From assembly GCF_900114455.1 (NCBI RefSeq), contig NZ_FOTC01000007.1, positions 122,901 to 186,900 on the forward strand: a stretch of 64,000 bases of DNA, written 5' to 3'. The stretch's first letter is position 1. The number at the start of each line of letters is the position of its first letter. Positions 28,119 through 36,158 of this stretch are shown here, in pieces. The notes under the pieces were generated by a model. The model searched no databases. It saw only the letters and a list, made by a program, of their open reading frames with translations, and was not told the origin of the DNA. The stretch comes from Halogranum rubrum (lineage in GTDB: Archaea; Halobacteriota; Halobacteria; Halobacteriales; Haloferacaceae). The translations under genes were made by a program, and so were the position numbers.

Positions 28119-31100
28119 ATGCGACTGCGAACCGCGCTGAACGATTACAAACGCAATCGGGGTGCGCGTTTCCCGGAAGAGTGTCCGACGGCGTCGGGTG
28201 CTTTCTCGGGACACGGGGACCGATTGGTCTACGTCGACCCCGGTGGCTTCATTCGCGACTACTCCTCGCCGTTGTCGGGGCTGTACGGTATCGACCGGTC
28301 ACGTTTCGGTATCGAGACGGCCGAGGAAACCTACTGGTTCGACGAACTCGACCCGGTTCGGCAGCACTACTACCGCGAGACGAACCTCGTCGAGACGGAG
28401 TACGACGCCGGGGCCTTCACCGTCCACCAGTACGACCTCACGCTCGGTCGTGCCCACGTGACACACGTCGAACTGCGCGGTGCCATCCCCCCCAACGCCC
28501 ACCTCACAGCCTTCCTCACGTTCGCCCCCGAGGGGCGCGAGACCCGAGTCGGCCGACTCATTCACGAGAACGGCGGTCCCAACGGGACGAAAGCCGTCGA
28601 AGTGTTCCACCGTAAGGAACACGACTACGTCACCGCTTCGACCGGTCTCGACGACGTCCGCGGCCAGATTCCCGAGCGTTTCGACGAGATGCTCTCGGAC
28701 GACTACTTCGACTTCCCACGCGAGGCAGTGCTCAACCGCTACGAAGACACGCACCTGAGCGGCGACGTCGTCGTCAGCGCACCGCTCGAACGGACCGGCC
28801 GGGCCGCCCAGACGACGCTCGTCACCCAACTCTCGAACCACGACGAAGTGAGTCGCGAAGAGGCGCTTGCGGACCTTCGCCACTGTGCGATTCACCACGG
28901 TGACGCGGACTCGCTCCGCGAAGCGGGCCGAGCGCACGCCGAAGTGACCGTCCCCGAGAACGCCCCACGGTCGAATCTCGTCCGCGCGGACCTCCGTGTA
29001 CTCTCGCTGTTGACGGCCCCGACCGGGTCGCACATCGCCGGGCCGGAGTTCGACCCGTTCTACGCGCACACGGGAGGATACGGCTACACCTGGTTCCGAG
29101 ACGACGCCGAAGTCGCCAGCTACCTGCTCGACGTCGACCGCGTTCTCGACCTCCAAGTCGACGAGCAACTACAGACGAGTGCTCGCTTCTACTGCGATAC
29201 ACAGCAGGACGACGGCACGTGGCCGCACCGCGTCTGGGCCGTCGACGGGTCGCTCGCCCCCGGGTGGGCACACGCTCGCGTCGAAGGCTCCGACCAACCG
29301 GAGTACCAAGCCGACCAGACGGCGAGCGTCGTCGCCTATCTCGCGACGCTCCTCCGGCACCGCGGCAACGGCCTGCCACACGACCTCGCGAGCGAGATTC
29401 GCGAGAGCATCCGTGCGGGCATCTCCGGTCTCGACGACACGCTCGAAGAGGACGGCCTCCCCGAACGGTGTCAGAACCTCTGGGAGAACATGAACGGCCG
29501 GTTTACGCACACTGCAGCGACGTTCCTCAAGGCGTACACCACCGTCGCTCGTGCACCCGTCGACGAGGGGCTTCGACAGCACGCCGCCGAACGCGCGACG
29601 TGCGTCTACGACGCGCTCGACGACCTCTGGGACGAGGACCGCGAAATCTACGCACTGCGTCTAGAGGGCGGCAGCCTCGACACACGGTACGACTCGGCGA
29701 CGTTCGCGCTCGTCGACGCCCTCGACGAGTACGACTCGCTCGAAGGGCTGACGGCCGAAGACCTCGAACGGATCACGACCCACGTCGAAGAGACGCTCGA
29801 AGGCCTCTACCGTGACCCACCGGGCAGTCCTGTCGCCGGAATCATCCGGTTCGAAGAGGACTACTGGCGGAGCCAGAACCAAGACTACGAGAAAGTGTGG
29901 TCGGTGTCGACGGCGTGGGGGGCGAACGTCGCCGCCCAACTCGCGACGATGCTCGACTCCTACGGACGCACCGACGACGCGGAGTTCTTCTTCGACCGCG
30001 CCGGCGAACTCTACGAACTCATCGAAGACGACGGACCGTTGTGTACCAACGCAGGCTACCTCGCCGAACAGGTGTTCGACGATGGCACACCCGACAGCGC
30101 CGCCCCGCTCGGATGGTCGCACGCCATCCGTCTGCACACGACGGCACTCCTCCGGAAGTACGACGCACTCCCCTCGGCGAAGAAATCGCCGTCCGGTCCG
30201 GAAGGTCGCCCACGGTGGACGACTGGCGAGAAGTACGGTGTTGGAACCGTCGCCGACCACACCGAGGAAGACCCCTCGAAGGTCTGGTTCACGCTGACCG
30301 AAGGCGCACTGACCGAGGTTCGCTTCCCTCGAGTCGACTTGATGAACCTGCGGACGCTGGACTTCCTCGTCGTCGACACGGACCCGAAATCCGAGTACAC
30401 GGCACGGACACACAACGAGACCCGTCGCGACGACGACGCCGACACCATCGAACGGCGCGCCGAGATGGCCGAAGACGACGCTCTCGTCTTCCGGCAGACC
30501 ATCACCGAGCAAGGTGACGGCCGTGGTCACGAGTGGACGCTGACCGTCGAGTACGCCACGGACCCCGAACACGACGCGCTGCTCACGGACATGCAGTTCG
30601 AGGCCGACGACGACAAGGAGTACGAAGTCTACGCCATCGCCGACACGGCGTTGACGAACACGGGCAACATGGACCGTGGCCTCCGTCTCGGCCAACCCGG
30701 TCGATACCACCTCGTCGCACGCGACGCCAGCGCCTACGACACGGGCCACGAGGACGACCCGCTTCTCATCGACGAAGACGGCAACAAGTACAGCATCGCC
30801 GTCGCGTTGACCGCCACGGAGCGGTTCGACTGGGCGACAGTCGGTGTCGCCGGGTCGGACTACCTCGCGCAACTGTTCGGACAGGGTGAGCTTCCGGACT
30901 CCCAAGAGCGCATCGACGACGAGAACGTCGTCCTCGTCGGCCGAGTGGGTGGCGGGACGAGCGTCGAGCAGACGCTCGCACTCGGGTTCGCGGAGAACGC
31001 CGACACCGCCGCCGCACTCGGTGAAGCCGTCGGGGCGCTCACTCGCGGTTACGAGGCCGTTCAGTCGCAGTACGTCGAGACGTGGGAGTCGTTCCTCGAA

Positions 31101-32660
31101 GACAAACCGATGCCGGCGTCCGTCGCGGACGACCGGTCTCTCGCCAACCAGTACAAGGCCTCGTTGATGGGTCTCCGTGCCGTCGAAGACAAGACCTTCC
31201 TCGGAGCGGGTATCGCCTCGCCGTCGGTGCCGTGGGGCGAAGCCGTCGCGGCCGAGGAGTCGAAGGGGTACGGCTACAACTTCGTCTGGTCGCGCGACCT
31301 CTATCAGGTCTTCACTGCCTTCTGGGCCGTCGACGACCTGAAGACGGGAACCGACGCGCTGGAGTACATCTACAACTACCAACAGGACGACCAAGGGTTC
31401 ATCCCGCAGAACACCTACCTCAACGGGAAGACCCGCTGGGGTGGCGAACAGATAGACAACATCTCCTTCCCGCAGGTGATGGCGTACATGCTCTGGGAGT
31501 CGGGCGTCGACTTCGAAGACACGGACTACGACTTCACGCACGTCAAGCGCTCTGCGGACTACGTCGCGCGCAACGGACCGGAGACGGCCCAAGAGCGCTG
31601 GGAGGAGGAGGCGGGCTACTCGCCGTCCTCTATCGCCGCCGAAATCGCCGGACTCGCGTGTTCGGCCGCAATCGGTCTCGACGAAGGCCACGACGCCGAC
31701 TCGCTGGTCTGGTTGGCACTGGCCGACGAGTGGACCGACCGCGTCGAGGAGTGGACCGCCACGGAGACGGGGTCGGACCTCCACACGAACACGCCGTACT
31801 ACGTTCGCGTCACTCGCGACGGCGACCCGGAAGCGGGACACCTCCGGACGCTCGCCAACAACGGGCCGACACTCGACGAGCGTGAAATCATCGACGGCGG
31901 GTTCCTCGAACTCACGCGGTTGGGAATCAAACCGTGGGACGACGAGGTTATCTTGAACACCATCCTCGAAGCCGACGAGACTATCCGCGTCGACACGCCG
32001 CACGGTCCGGCGTGGTACCGATACAACGGCGACGGCTACGGTGAACAGGGTGCCGACGCCGAGGGTGCGCCGTGGACCATCGAGACGAAGGGGAAAGGCC
32101 GACTGTGGCCCATCTTCACCGGCGAGCGCGGTGAGTACGAACTACTCAAAGGAACCTCGGAAGGCCCACTCGAACCGAACCGACTGCTCCAGACGATGCA
32201 AGGGTTCGCGAACTCCGGGCGGATGCTCGCCGAGCAGGTGTGGGACCGCGAACACACGACGGCGTACAACTGGCACATCGGCGAGGGAACCGGGTCGGCG
32301 ACACCGCTGGCGTGGAGTATGGCCCAGTACGTTCGCCTCGCACACAGTATCGACGTCGGCCAACCAGTCGAGATGCCCGCGTTCGTCTACGAGCGCTACG
32401 TCGAGACAGAGCGACCCGACGGCCCGAGTCTCCGCGTGGACACGCGCTTCAGCGGCGACCACCTCGAAGTGATGGGCGAGACGGAGGGCGCAGTCGTCGC
32501 CGTCCGGACGCCGACGGAGACGGTGCTCGTCGAACCCGAAGACGGCGAGTTCGAGACGACGGTCAGCATCGAGTACGGAGAGAATCAAGTGACCGTCGCC
32601 GCCGCGACGGACGAAGACCTGACCAAGGCGGGGACGACGGTTCGCCGATTCACGCTGTAA
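28119..32660 (+). CDS. double GH15 glucoamylase/glucodextranase-type fusion
   Basis: A 1513-residue protein from ATG 28119 (MRLRTALNDYKRNRG). It carries two GH15 alpha/alpha-barrel modules in tandem. Module 1 (about 290-690) has HTGGYGYTWFRDD, a Glu-containing LWENMNGRFTHTAA (near 454) and APLGWSHAIRLH (near 663). Module 2 is preceded by a glucodextranase-type beta domain (from about 697, GVGTVADHTEEDPSKVWFT). It has KGYGYNFVWSRDLYQV, RWEEEAGYSPSSIAAEIA (near 1162) and ATPLAWSMAQYVRLA (near 1396), and ends in an Ig-like C-terminal domain. Each module shows the sites for inverting exo-hydrolysis of glucose from glucan ends. No signal peptide is seen, so it is probably intracellular. It lies beside two GH13 genes, forming a glucan-degradation cluster. 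Module 1 is the more diverged. Confidence 0.88.
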   Translation: MRLRTALNDYKRNRGARFPEECPTASGAFSGHGDRLVYVDPGGFIRDYSSPLSGLYGIDRSRFGIETAEETYWFDELDPVRQHYYRETNLVETEYDAGAFTVHQYDLTLGRAHVTHVELRGAIPPNAHLTAFLTFAPEGRETRVGRLIHENGGPNGTKAVEVFHRKEHDYVTASTGLDDVRGQIPERFDEMLSDDYFDFPREAVLNRYEDTHLSGDVVVSAPLERTGRAAQTTLVTQLSNHDEVSREEALADLRHCAIHHGDADSLREAGRAHAEVTVPENAPRSNLVRADLRVLSLLTAPTGSHIAGPEFDPFYAHTGGYGYTWFRDDAEVASYLLDVDRVLDLQVDEQLQTSARFYCDTQQDDGTWPHRVWAVDGSLAPGWAHARVEGSDQPEYQADQTASVVAYLATLLRHRGNGLPHDLASEIRESIRAGISGLDDTLEEDGLPERCQNLWENMNGRFTHTAATFLKAYTTVARAPVDEGLRQHAAERATCVYDALDDLWDEDREIYALRLEGGSLDTRYDSATFALVDALDEYDSLEGLTAEDLERITTHVEETLEGLYRDPPGSPVAGIIRFEEDYWRSQNQDYEKVWSVSTAWGANVAAQLATMLDSYGRTDDAEFFFDRAGELYELIEDDGPLCTNAGYLAEQVFDDGTPDSAAPLGWSHAIRLHTTALLRKYDALPSAKKSPSGPEGRPRWTTGEKYGVGTVADHTEEDPSKVWFTLTEGALTEVRFPRVDLMNLRTLDFLVVDTDPKSEYTARTHNETRRDDDADTIERRAEMAEDDALVFRQTITEQGDGRGHEWTLTVEYATDPEHDALLTDMQFEADDDKEYEVYAIADTALTNTGNMDRGLRLGQPGRYHLVARDASAYDTGHEDDPLLIDEDGNKYSIAVALTATERFDWATVGVAGSDYLAQLFGQGELPDSQERIDDENVVLVGRVGGGTSVEQTLALGFAENADTAAALGEAVGALTRGYEAVQSQYVETWESFLEDKPMPASVADDRSLANQYKASLMGLRAVEDKTFLGAGIASPSVPWGEAVAAEESKGYGYNFVWSRDLYQVFTAFWAVDDLKTGTDALEYIYNYQQDDQGFIPQNTYLNGKTRWGGEQIDNISFPQVMAYMLWESGVDFEDTDYDFTHVKRSADYVARNGPETAQERWEEEAGYSPSSIAAEIAGLACSAAIGLDEGHDADSLVWLALADEWTDRVEEWTATETGSDLHTNTPYYVRVTRDGDPEAGHLRTLANNGPTLDEREIIDGGFLELTRLGIKPWDDEVILNTILEADETIRVDTPHGPAWYRYNGDGYGEQGADAEGAPWTIETKGKGRLWPIFTGERGEYELLKGTSEGPLEPNRLLQTMQGFANSGRMLAEQVWDREHTTAYNWHIGEGTGSATPLAWSMAQYVRLAHSIDVGQPVEMPAFVYERYVETERPDGPSLRVDTRFSGDHLEVMGETEGAVVAVRTPTETVLVEPEDGEFETTVSIEYGENQVTVAAATDEDLTKAGTTVRRFTL

Positions 32661-32864
32661 CTCGGCGACCAGCGAACGCGTCTTTTCGACCGCGATTCTC
32701 GACGCTCGATGTCGACGTCGGCATCGGCGACACAGACACCGAGTGTCGACTACCTCGACGACTCCCCGGCTAGTCCAACAGTTGAACAGTCGAGAGACCG
32801 TCTCGACCGAACAGTTCGAGCGATGTGGACCTATATTCTCCATATAATTTCTGATAGAAAGTGT

Positions 32865-32874
32865 GAAATAATTG
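32865..32874 (+). promoter_or_regulatory. TATA-like element of the Tat-exported glucosaminidase gene
   Basis: GAAATAATTG lies 25-34 bp before the ATG at 32899. The surrounding 50 bp (from 32830) are unusually AT-rich, with a second TATA-like run CATATAATTT at 32841-32850. Confidence 0.5.
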
Positions 32875-32898
32875 TGGCGAGAGTGTCGACTCGAACCG

Positions 32899-33894
32899 AT
32901 GGAACACTCACGACGGACCTTCCTTCGACTCGCGGGCGGCACCGGACTCACAGCACTCGGCACGTCGGCACTCGCCGGCACTGCGGCGGCCGCGCGGTAC
33001 GACGTCTACACCGACCTCCGCGGGACGGCGAACGTCACCGGCAGTGAACTCGACGACGCCATCCTGCAGGTTCGCGGCGACTGTCCGCTCGTCGGCCTCG
33101 GCGACGTCTGGGTCGACGTCGGCCAGCAAGAGAGCATGAACGCCGTCTACATGGCCGCTCACGCCGCGTGGGAGTCGGCGTGGGGGACGAGCAACATCGC
33201 TCAGGACAAGAAGAACCTGTACGGATGGGGCGCGTACGACAGCGACCCCTACGACGGCGCGAAGCGGTTCTCGTCGTTCGAGGCGTGCATCCGGCACGTG
33301 ATGCCCCGGGTCCGCGACCTGTATCTCACGGAAGGCGGCACCTACTACGAGGGACCGCACCTCGCCGGGATGAACGAGCACTACGCCACCGACACGAATT
33401 GGGCCAACGGTATCGCGGGCGTGATGAACTCGCTCGCCGACCACATCGACTTCGGCAGCGGAGGCGGCGGGTCGTCGTACGCGTGGCCGTACTACTCGAA
33501 CGGCGACCAAGGCGAGGGCGTCTACACCGTCCAGTACCTCCTGCAAGCGCAGGGCTACGACCTGACCTACCTCGACGGCATCTACGGGTCGGAAGTCGAG
33601 ACGGCAGTCGAGGACTTTCAGGCGACACAGGGACTCTCCGTCGACGGCGTCGTCGGACCGAACACGTGGGAGGCGCTGTACGTGCCCGTCGTCAGCGCGA
33701 GCGACGACCCCTACTGGGCCACCTACGCCGCACAGCACAACCTCCGCGACGGCCACGGGTACAGTATCAGCGTCGACGGCTACTACGGGTCGGAGACGAA
33801 GAGCGCTGTCGAGAGCTTCCAAAGCGGCGCGGGACTCGCCGTCGACGGCGTCGTCGGCCGCAACACGTGGCGGGCGCTGGTGGCGACGCTCTGA
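32899..33894 (+). CDS. Tat-exported glucosaminidase-like peptidoglycan hydrolase with two peptidoglycan-binding repeats
   Basis: A 331-residue protein. Residues 1-35 form a twin-arginine signal (MEHSRRTFLRLAGG, ending ALAGTAAA). About residues 45-190 resemble a GH73/endo-beta-N-acetylglucosaminidase domain: AAHAAWESAWGTSNIAQ carries the expected Glu (residue 92), and KKNLYGWGAYDSDPY matches the conserved N-L-x-G core. After a GSGGGGSS linker come two peptidoglycan-binding-1 repeats (about 197-258 and 268-330), each with the signature DGxYGSExxxAVExFQ and VDGVVGxNTW. The domain set is that of a bacterial murein hydrolase, yet archaea lack murein. The export signal implies action outside the cell, for example on competing bacteria. 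Start chosen at the Tat Met; an upstream ATG at 32872 is out of place. Confidence 0.85.
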   Translation: MEHSRRTFLRLAGGTGLTALGTSALAGTAAAARYDVYTDLRGTANVTGSELDDAILQVRGDCPLVGLGDVWVDVGQQESMNAVYMAAHAAWESAWGTSNIAQDKKNLYGWGAYDSDPYDGAKRFSSFEACIRHVMPRVRDLYLTEGGTYYEGPHLAGMNEHYATDTNWANGIAGVMNSLADHIDFGSGGGGSSYAWPYYSNGDQGEGVYTVQYLLQAQGYDLTYLDGIYGSEVETAVEDFQATQGLSVDGVVGPNTWEALYVPVVSASDDPYWATYAAQHNLRDGHGYSISVDGYYGSETKSAVESFQSGAGLAVDGVVGRNTWRALVATL

Positions 33895-33945
33895 GACGCC
33901 GAGAACCGCGGAAACGGTCGGACGAAGAACCGACCCGGCGGTCGC

Positions 33946-35532
33946 TCACTCCGAGAACCGTTCGAGACTCGCTTGCTGGTCCGTCTCTTCGCCGTCGTCG
34001 TCGCGGTGCGCCTTCTGTAACGCGTCCTGTCTGCTCTGTCCCTGCCGCGACAGCGACGCTCGGCGGAACACCTCCGGGTCGCGGAGCGCTTCACGCGCCT
34101 CCTCGCGGAGGTCGGTGAACGTCTCCAGTACGGTCTCTCGCTCGTGGTCGTAGTCGACGACGGGATACGGGTAGTCCTCGCCGACGTCGACGCCGAGTTC
34201 GTCTTGCAGGTGCAGTGGCATCCGCTCGGGTCTATCGAGATGCGTCGTCGGGACGGGTTCGAGTTCCGGCACCCACCGCTTGACGAACGTCCCCTCCAGG
34301 TCGTGGTCGCGGACCTGCTTGCGCGGGTTGTAGACGCGAAGCGCGCCGACGCCCTTCAGGCCGCTCTGGCTCTGCCACTGCGTGTAGTTGATGGCCGGGT
34401 CGGCGTCGACGAGGTGGTAGTACATGTAGTCCGCTCCGACCTGCCACGGTTGTTTGAACACGAGGCTGAAGACGGAGGCACACATCGCTCGCATCCGGAA
34501 GTTCAGCCATCCCGTCCCGCGGAGACAGCGCATCGAGGCGTCCACCATCGGAAACCCCGTCTCGCCGCGTTTCCACGCGCGAATCAGCGTCTCGTCGTGG
34601 TTCGACGCGTAGAGGTCTTCGAGCACCGGATTGACCGCGGTGTCCATCCACCCCGACCAGTCGGCGAGTTTCTGCGTGTAGTGGCGGTTCCAGAACAACC
34701 GCGAGACGAACGACTCCTTGCCCCGACTGTCGACAGCGTCGTCGAGCGCCCGGTACACCTCTCGGACCGAGAGCGACCCGAACCGGAGGTGTGGCGAGAG
34801 GCGACTCGCGTACGTCTCCGCGCCGAGTGGGCTGCTGATGTGGTCTTGGTACTCGTGAAGGACGTCGAGAAAGCGGTCGAGACGGGCGAGTGCGGCCGTC
34901 CGCCCGCCCGAAGGGACCGCCGTCTTCGACGGGTCGACGTCGTACGTTCGCTCGACACGCTCGACGACGTCGGGCGTGAGTTCGGCCGAGACGGCGTGGC
35001 GACCGAACCCCGACTCGTGCGGTCGGTTCGGCGACGCCTCGAAGTACGACTGGGCGTGTTCTTGCCACCCATCTCTGTTCTCTTGGTCGTGTCTGATACC
35101 GTCCTCGGCGACGAAGGTGACTCGGTCGCGGGCCTCGACTGTCTCGTCTCGGCGTTCGCCGTACCGACCTGTCACGTCGCGGGTGGCGACGACGTCCCAT
35201 CCGCTGTCGAGTGCGCCGTCGAGTATCTCGACCGGCGGCCCGTGCCCGTAGACGAGTGACGTTCCAGCGTCCGCGTAGGCGTCGGCGAGGTCGGTCAAAC
35301 ACTCGTGGAGGAACCGAACTCGAGCGTCGCAAGCGAGACCGGTCGACCGGTAGAACCGCGGGTCGAAGAGGAACGCGGGACAGACGACGTCGTACTCGGC
35401 CGTCGCGTACTCGACGGCTCGATTGTCTGGAAGGCGAAGGTCACGTCGGTGCCAGAGAACGCAAGCGTCACCGCTCGGTACAGAGGAGAGTTCGTCGGTG
35501 AGGCCGACCGAGATTGAGTCGCGACACGACAT
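33946..35532 (-). CDS. phr: deoxyribodipyrimidine photolyase / cryptochrome family
   Basis: A 528-residue flavoprotein. The N-terminal alpha/beta photolyase domain begins ACVLWHRRDLRLPDNRAVEYA. The helical FAD-binding domain has FVSRLFWNRHYTQKLAD, GETGFPMVDASMRCLRGTG, NFRMRAMCASVFSLV and WQSQSGLKGVGALRVYNP. These are class I photolyase sites for FAD and the DNA lesion. The family repairs UV-induced cyclobutane dimers with blue light, useful in brightly lit brines. The C-terminus adds an acidic/Gln-rich tail of about 50 residues. The ATG at 35532 gives about 20 residues before the conserved start; a nearer GTG is possible. The gene is divergent from an SRPBCC gene. Confidence 0.9.
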   Translation of the reverse strand: MSCRDSISVGLTDELSSVPSGDACVLWHRRDLRLPDNRAVEYATAEYDVVCPAFLFDPRFYRSTGLACDARVRFLHECLTDLADAYADAGTSLVYGHGPPVEILDGALDSGWDVVATRDVTGRYGERRDETVEARDRVTFVAEDGIRHDQENRDGWQEHAQSYFEASPNRPHESGFGRHAVSAELTPDVVERVERTYDVDPSKTAVPSGGRTAALARLDRFLDVLHEYQDHISSPLGAETYASRLSPHLRFGSLSVREVYRALDDAVDSRGKESFVSRLFWNRHYTQKLADWSGWMDTAVNPVLEDLYASNHDETLIRAWKRGETGFPMVDASMRCLRGTGWLNFRMRAMCASVFSLVFKQPWQVGADYMYYHLVDADPAINYTQWQSQSGLKGVGALRVYNPRKQVRDHDLEGTFVKRWVPELEPVPTTHLDRPERMPLHLQDELGVDVGEDYPYPVVDYDHERETVLETFTDLREEAREALRDPEVFRRASLSRQGQSRQDALQKAHRDDDGEETDQQASLERFSE

Positions 35533-35648
35533 CGTGTGTACCACGGGTGCGAGTCGAATAAGGTCGCTGGCAGGCGGTGTGTCGAACAGAGTAGGCACGG
35601 ACCACCGCGGCGGATGCGCTTTTCCCCGCGCCGTTCTAACGCTGATAC

Positions 35649-36146
35649 ATGCCGACGTACCACCGGCAGGTTCGGGTCGATGCGCCGCTCGACGAGGTGT
35701 GGGACTTTCACTCGCGTCTCTCGGGACTCGAAGCACTCACGCCTACGTGGATGAACCTCGAAGTCGAGGCCGCGAGAGGCCCCGACGGCGAAGCGGACCC
35801 CGAACTGCTCGAACAGGGGGCACAGGTCCGGATGTCGATGCGACCGCTCGGCGTCGGTCCGCGACAGCAGTGGGTCTCACGCATCATCTACCGCGACCGC
35901 GACGACGAGAGCGCAATCTTCCGCGACGACATGCAGGGTGGTCCGTTCAAGAAGTGGGTCCACACCCACCGGTTCGTCGCCGACGACGACAGCACCATCG
36001 TCCACGACAACGTCGAGTACGAACTCCCGCTCGACGGACTCGGGACGGCCCTCGGTCCGTTCGCCGTCGTCGGCTTCGAGCCGATGTTTCGATACCGACA
36101 CAAGAAGACCAGAGAGCTGTTAGAGTCGCCGGGGCGTGTCGACTGA
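35649..36146 (+). CDS. SRPBCC / polyketide-cyclase-like protein
   Basis: A 165-residue protein with the START-like ligand-binding fold: an N-terminal strand YHRQVRVDAPLDEVWDFHSR, a central region with RDDMQGGPFKKWVHTHRF, and the closing helix region VVGFEPMFRYRHKKTRELL. Proteins of this type bind hydrophobic ligands or act as cyclases; in haloarchaea they are often annotated as cyclase/dehydrase. No catalytic residue can be asserted. It lies divergently to the photolyase gene with 116 bp between starts, and the two might share regulation by light or stress, although no site is clear. Confidence 0.78.
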   Translation: MPTYHRQVRVDAPLDEVWDFHSRLSGLEALTPTWMNLEVEAARGPDGEADPELLEQGAQVRMSMRPLGVGPRQQWVSRIIYRDRDDESAIFRDDMQGGPFKKWVHTHRFVADDDSTIVHDNVEYELPLDGLGTALGPFAVVGFEPMFRYRHKKTRELLESPGRVD

Positions 36147-36158
36147 GCGTCGAGTGGG

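Noticed and set aside
29661..32003. 780-codon minus-strand ORF opposite the double GH15 gene
   Set aside because: Antisense shadow; no family signature.
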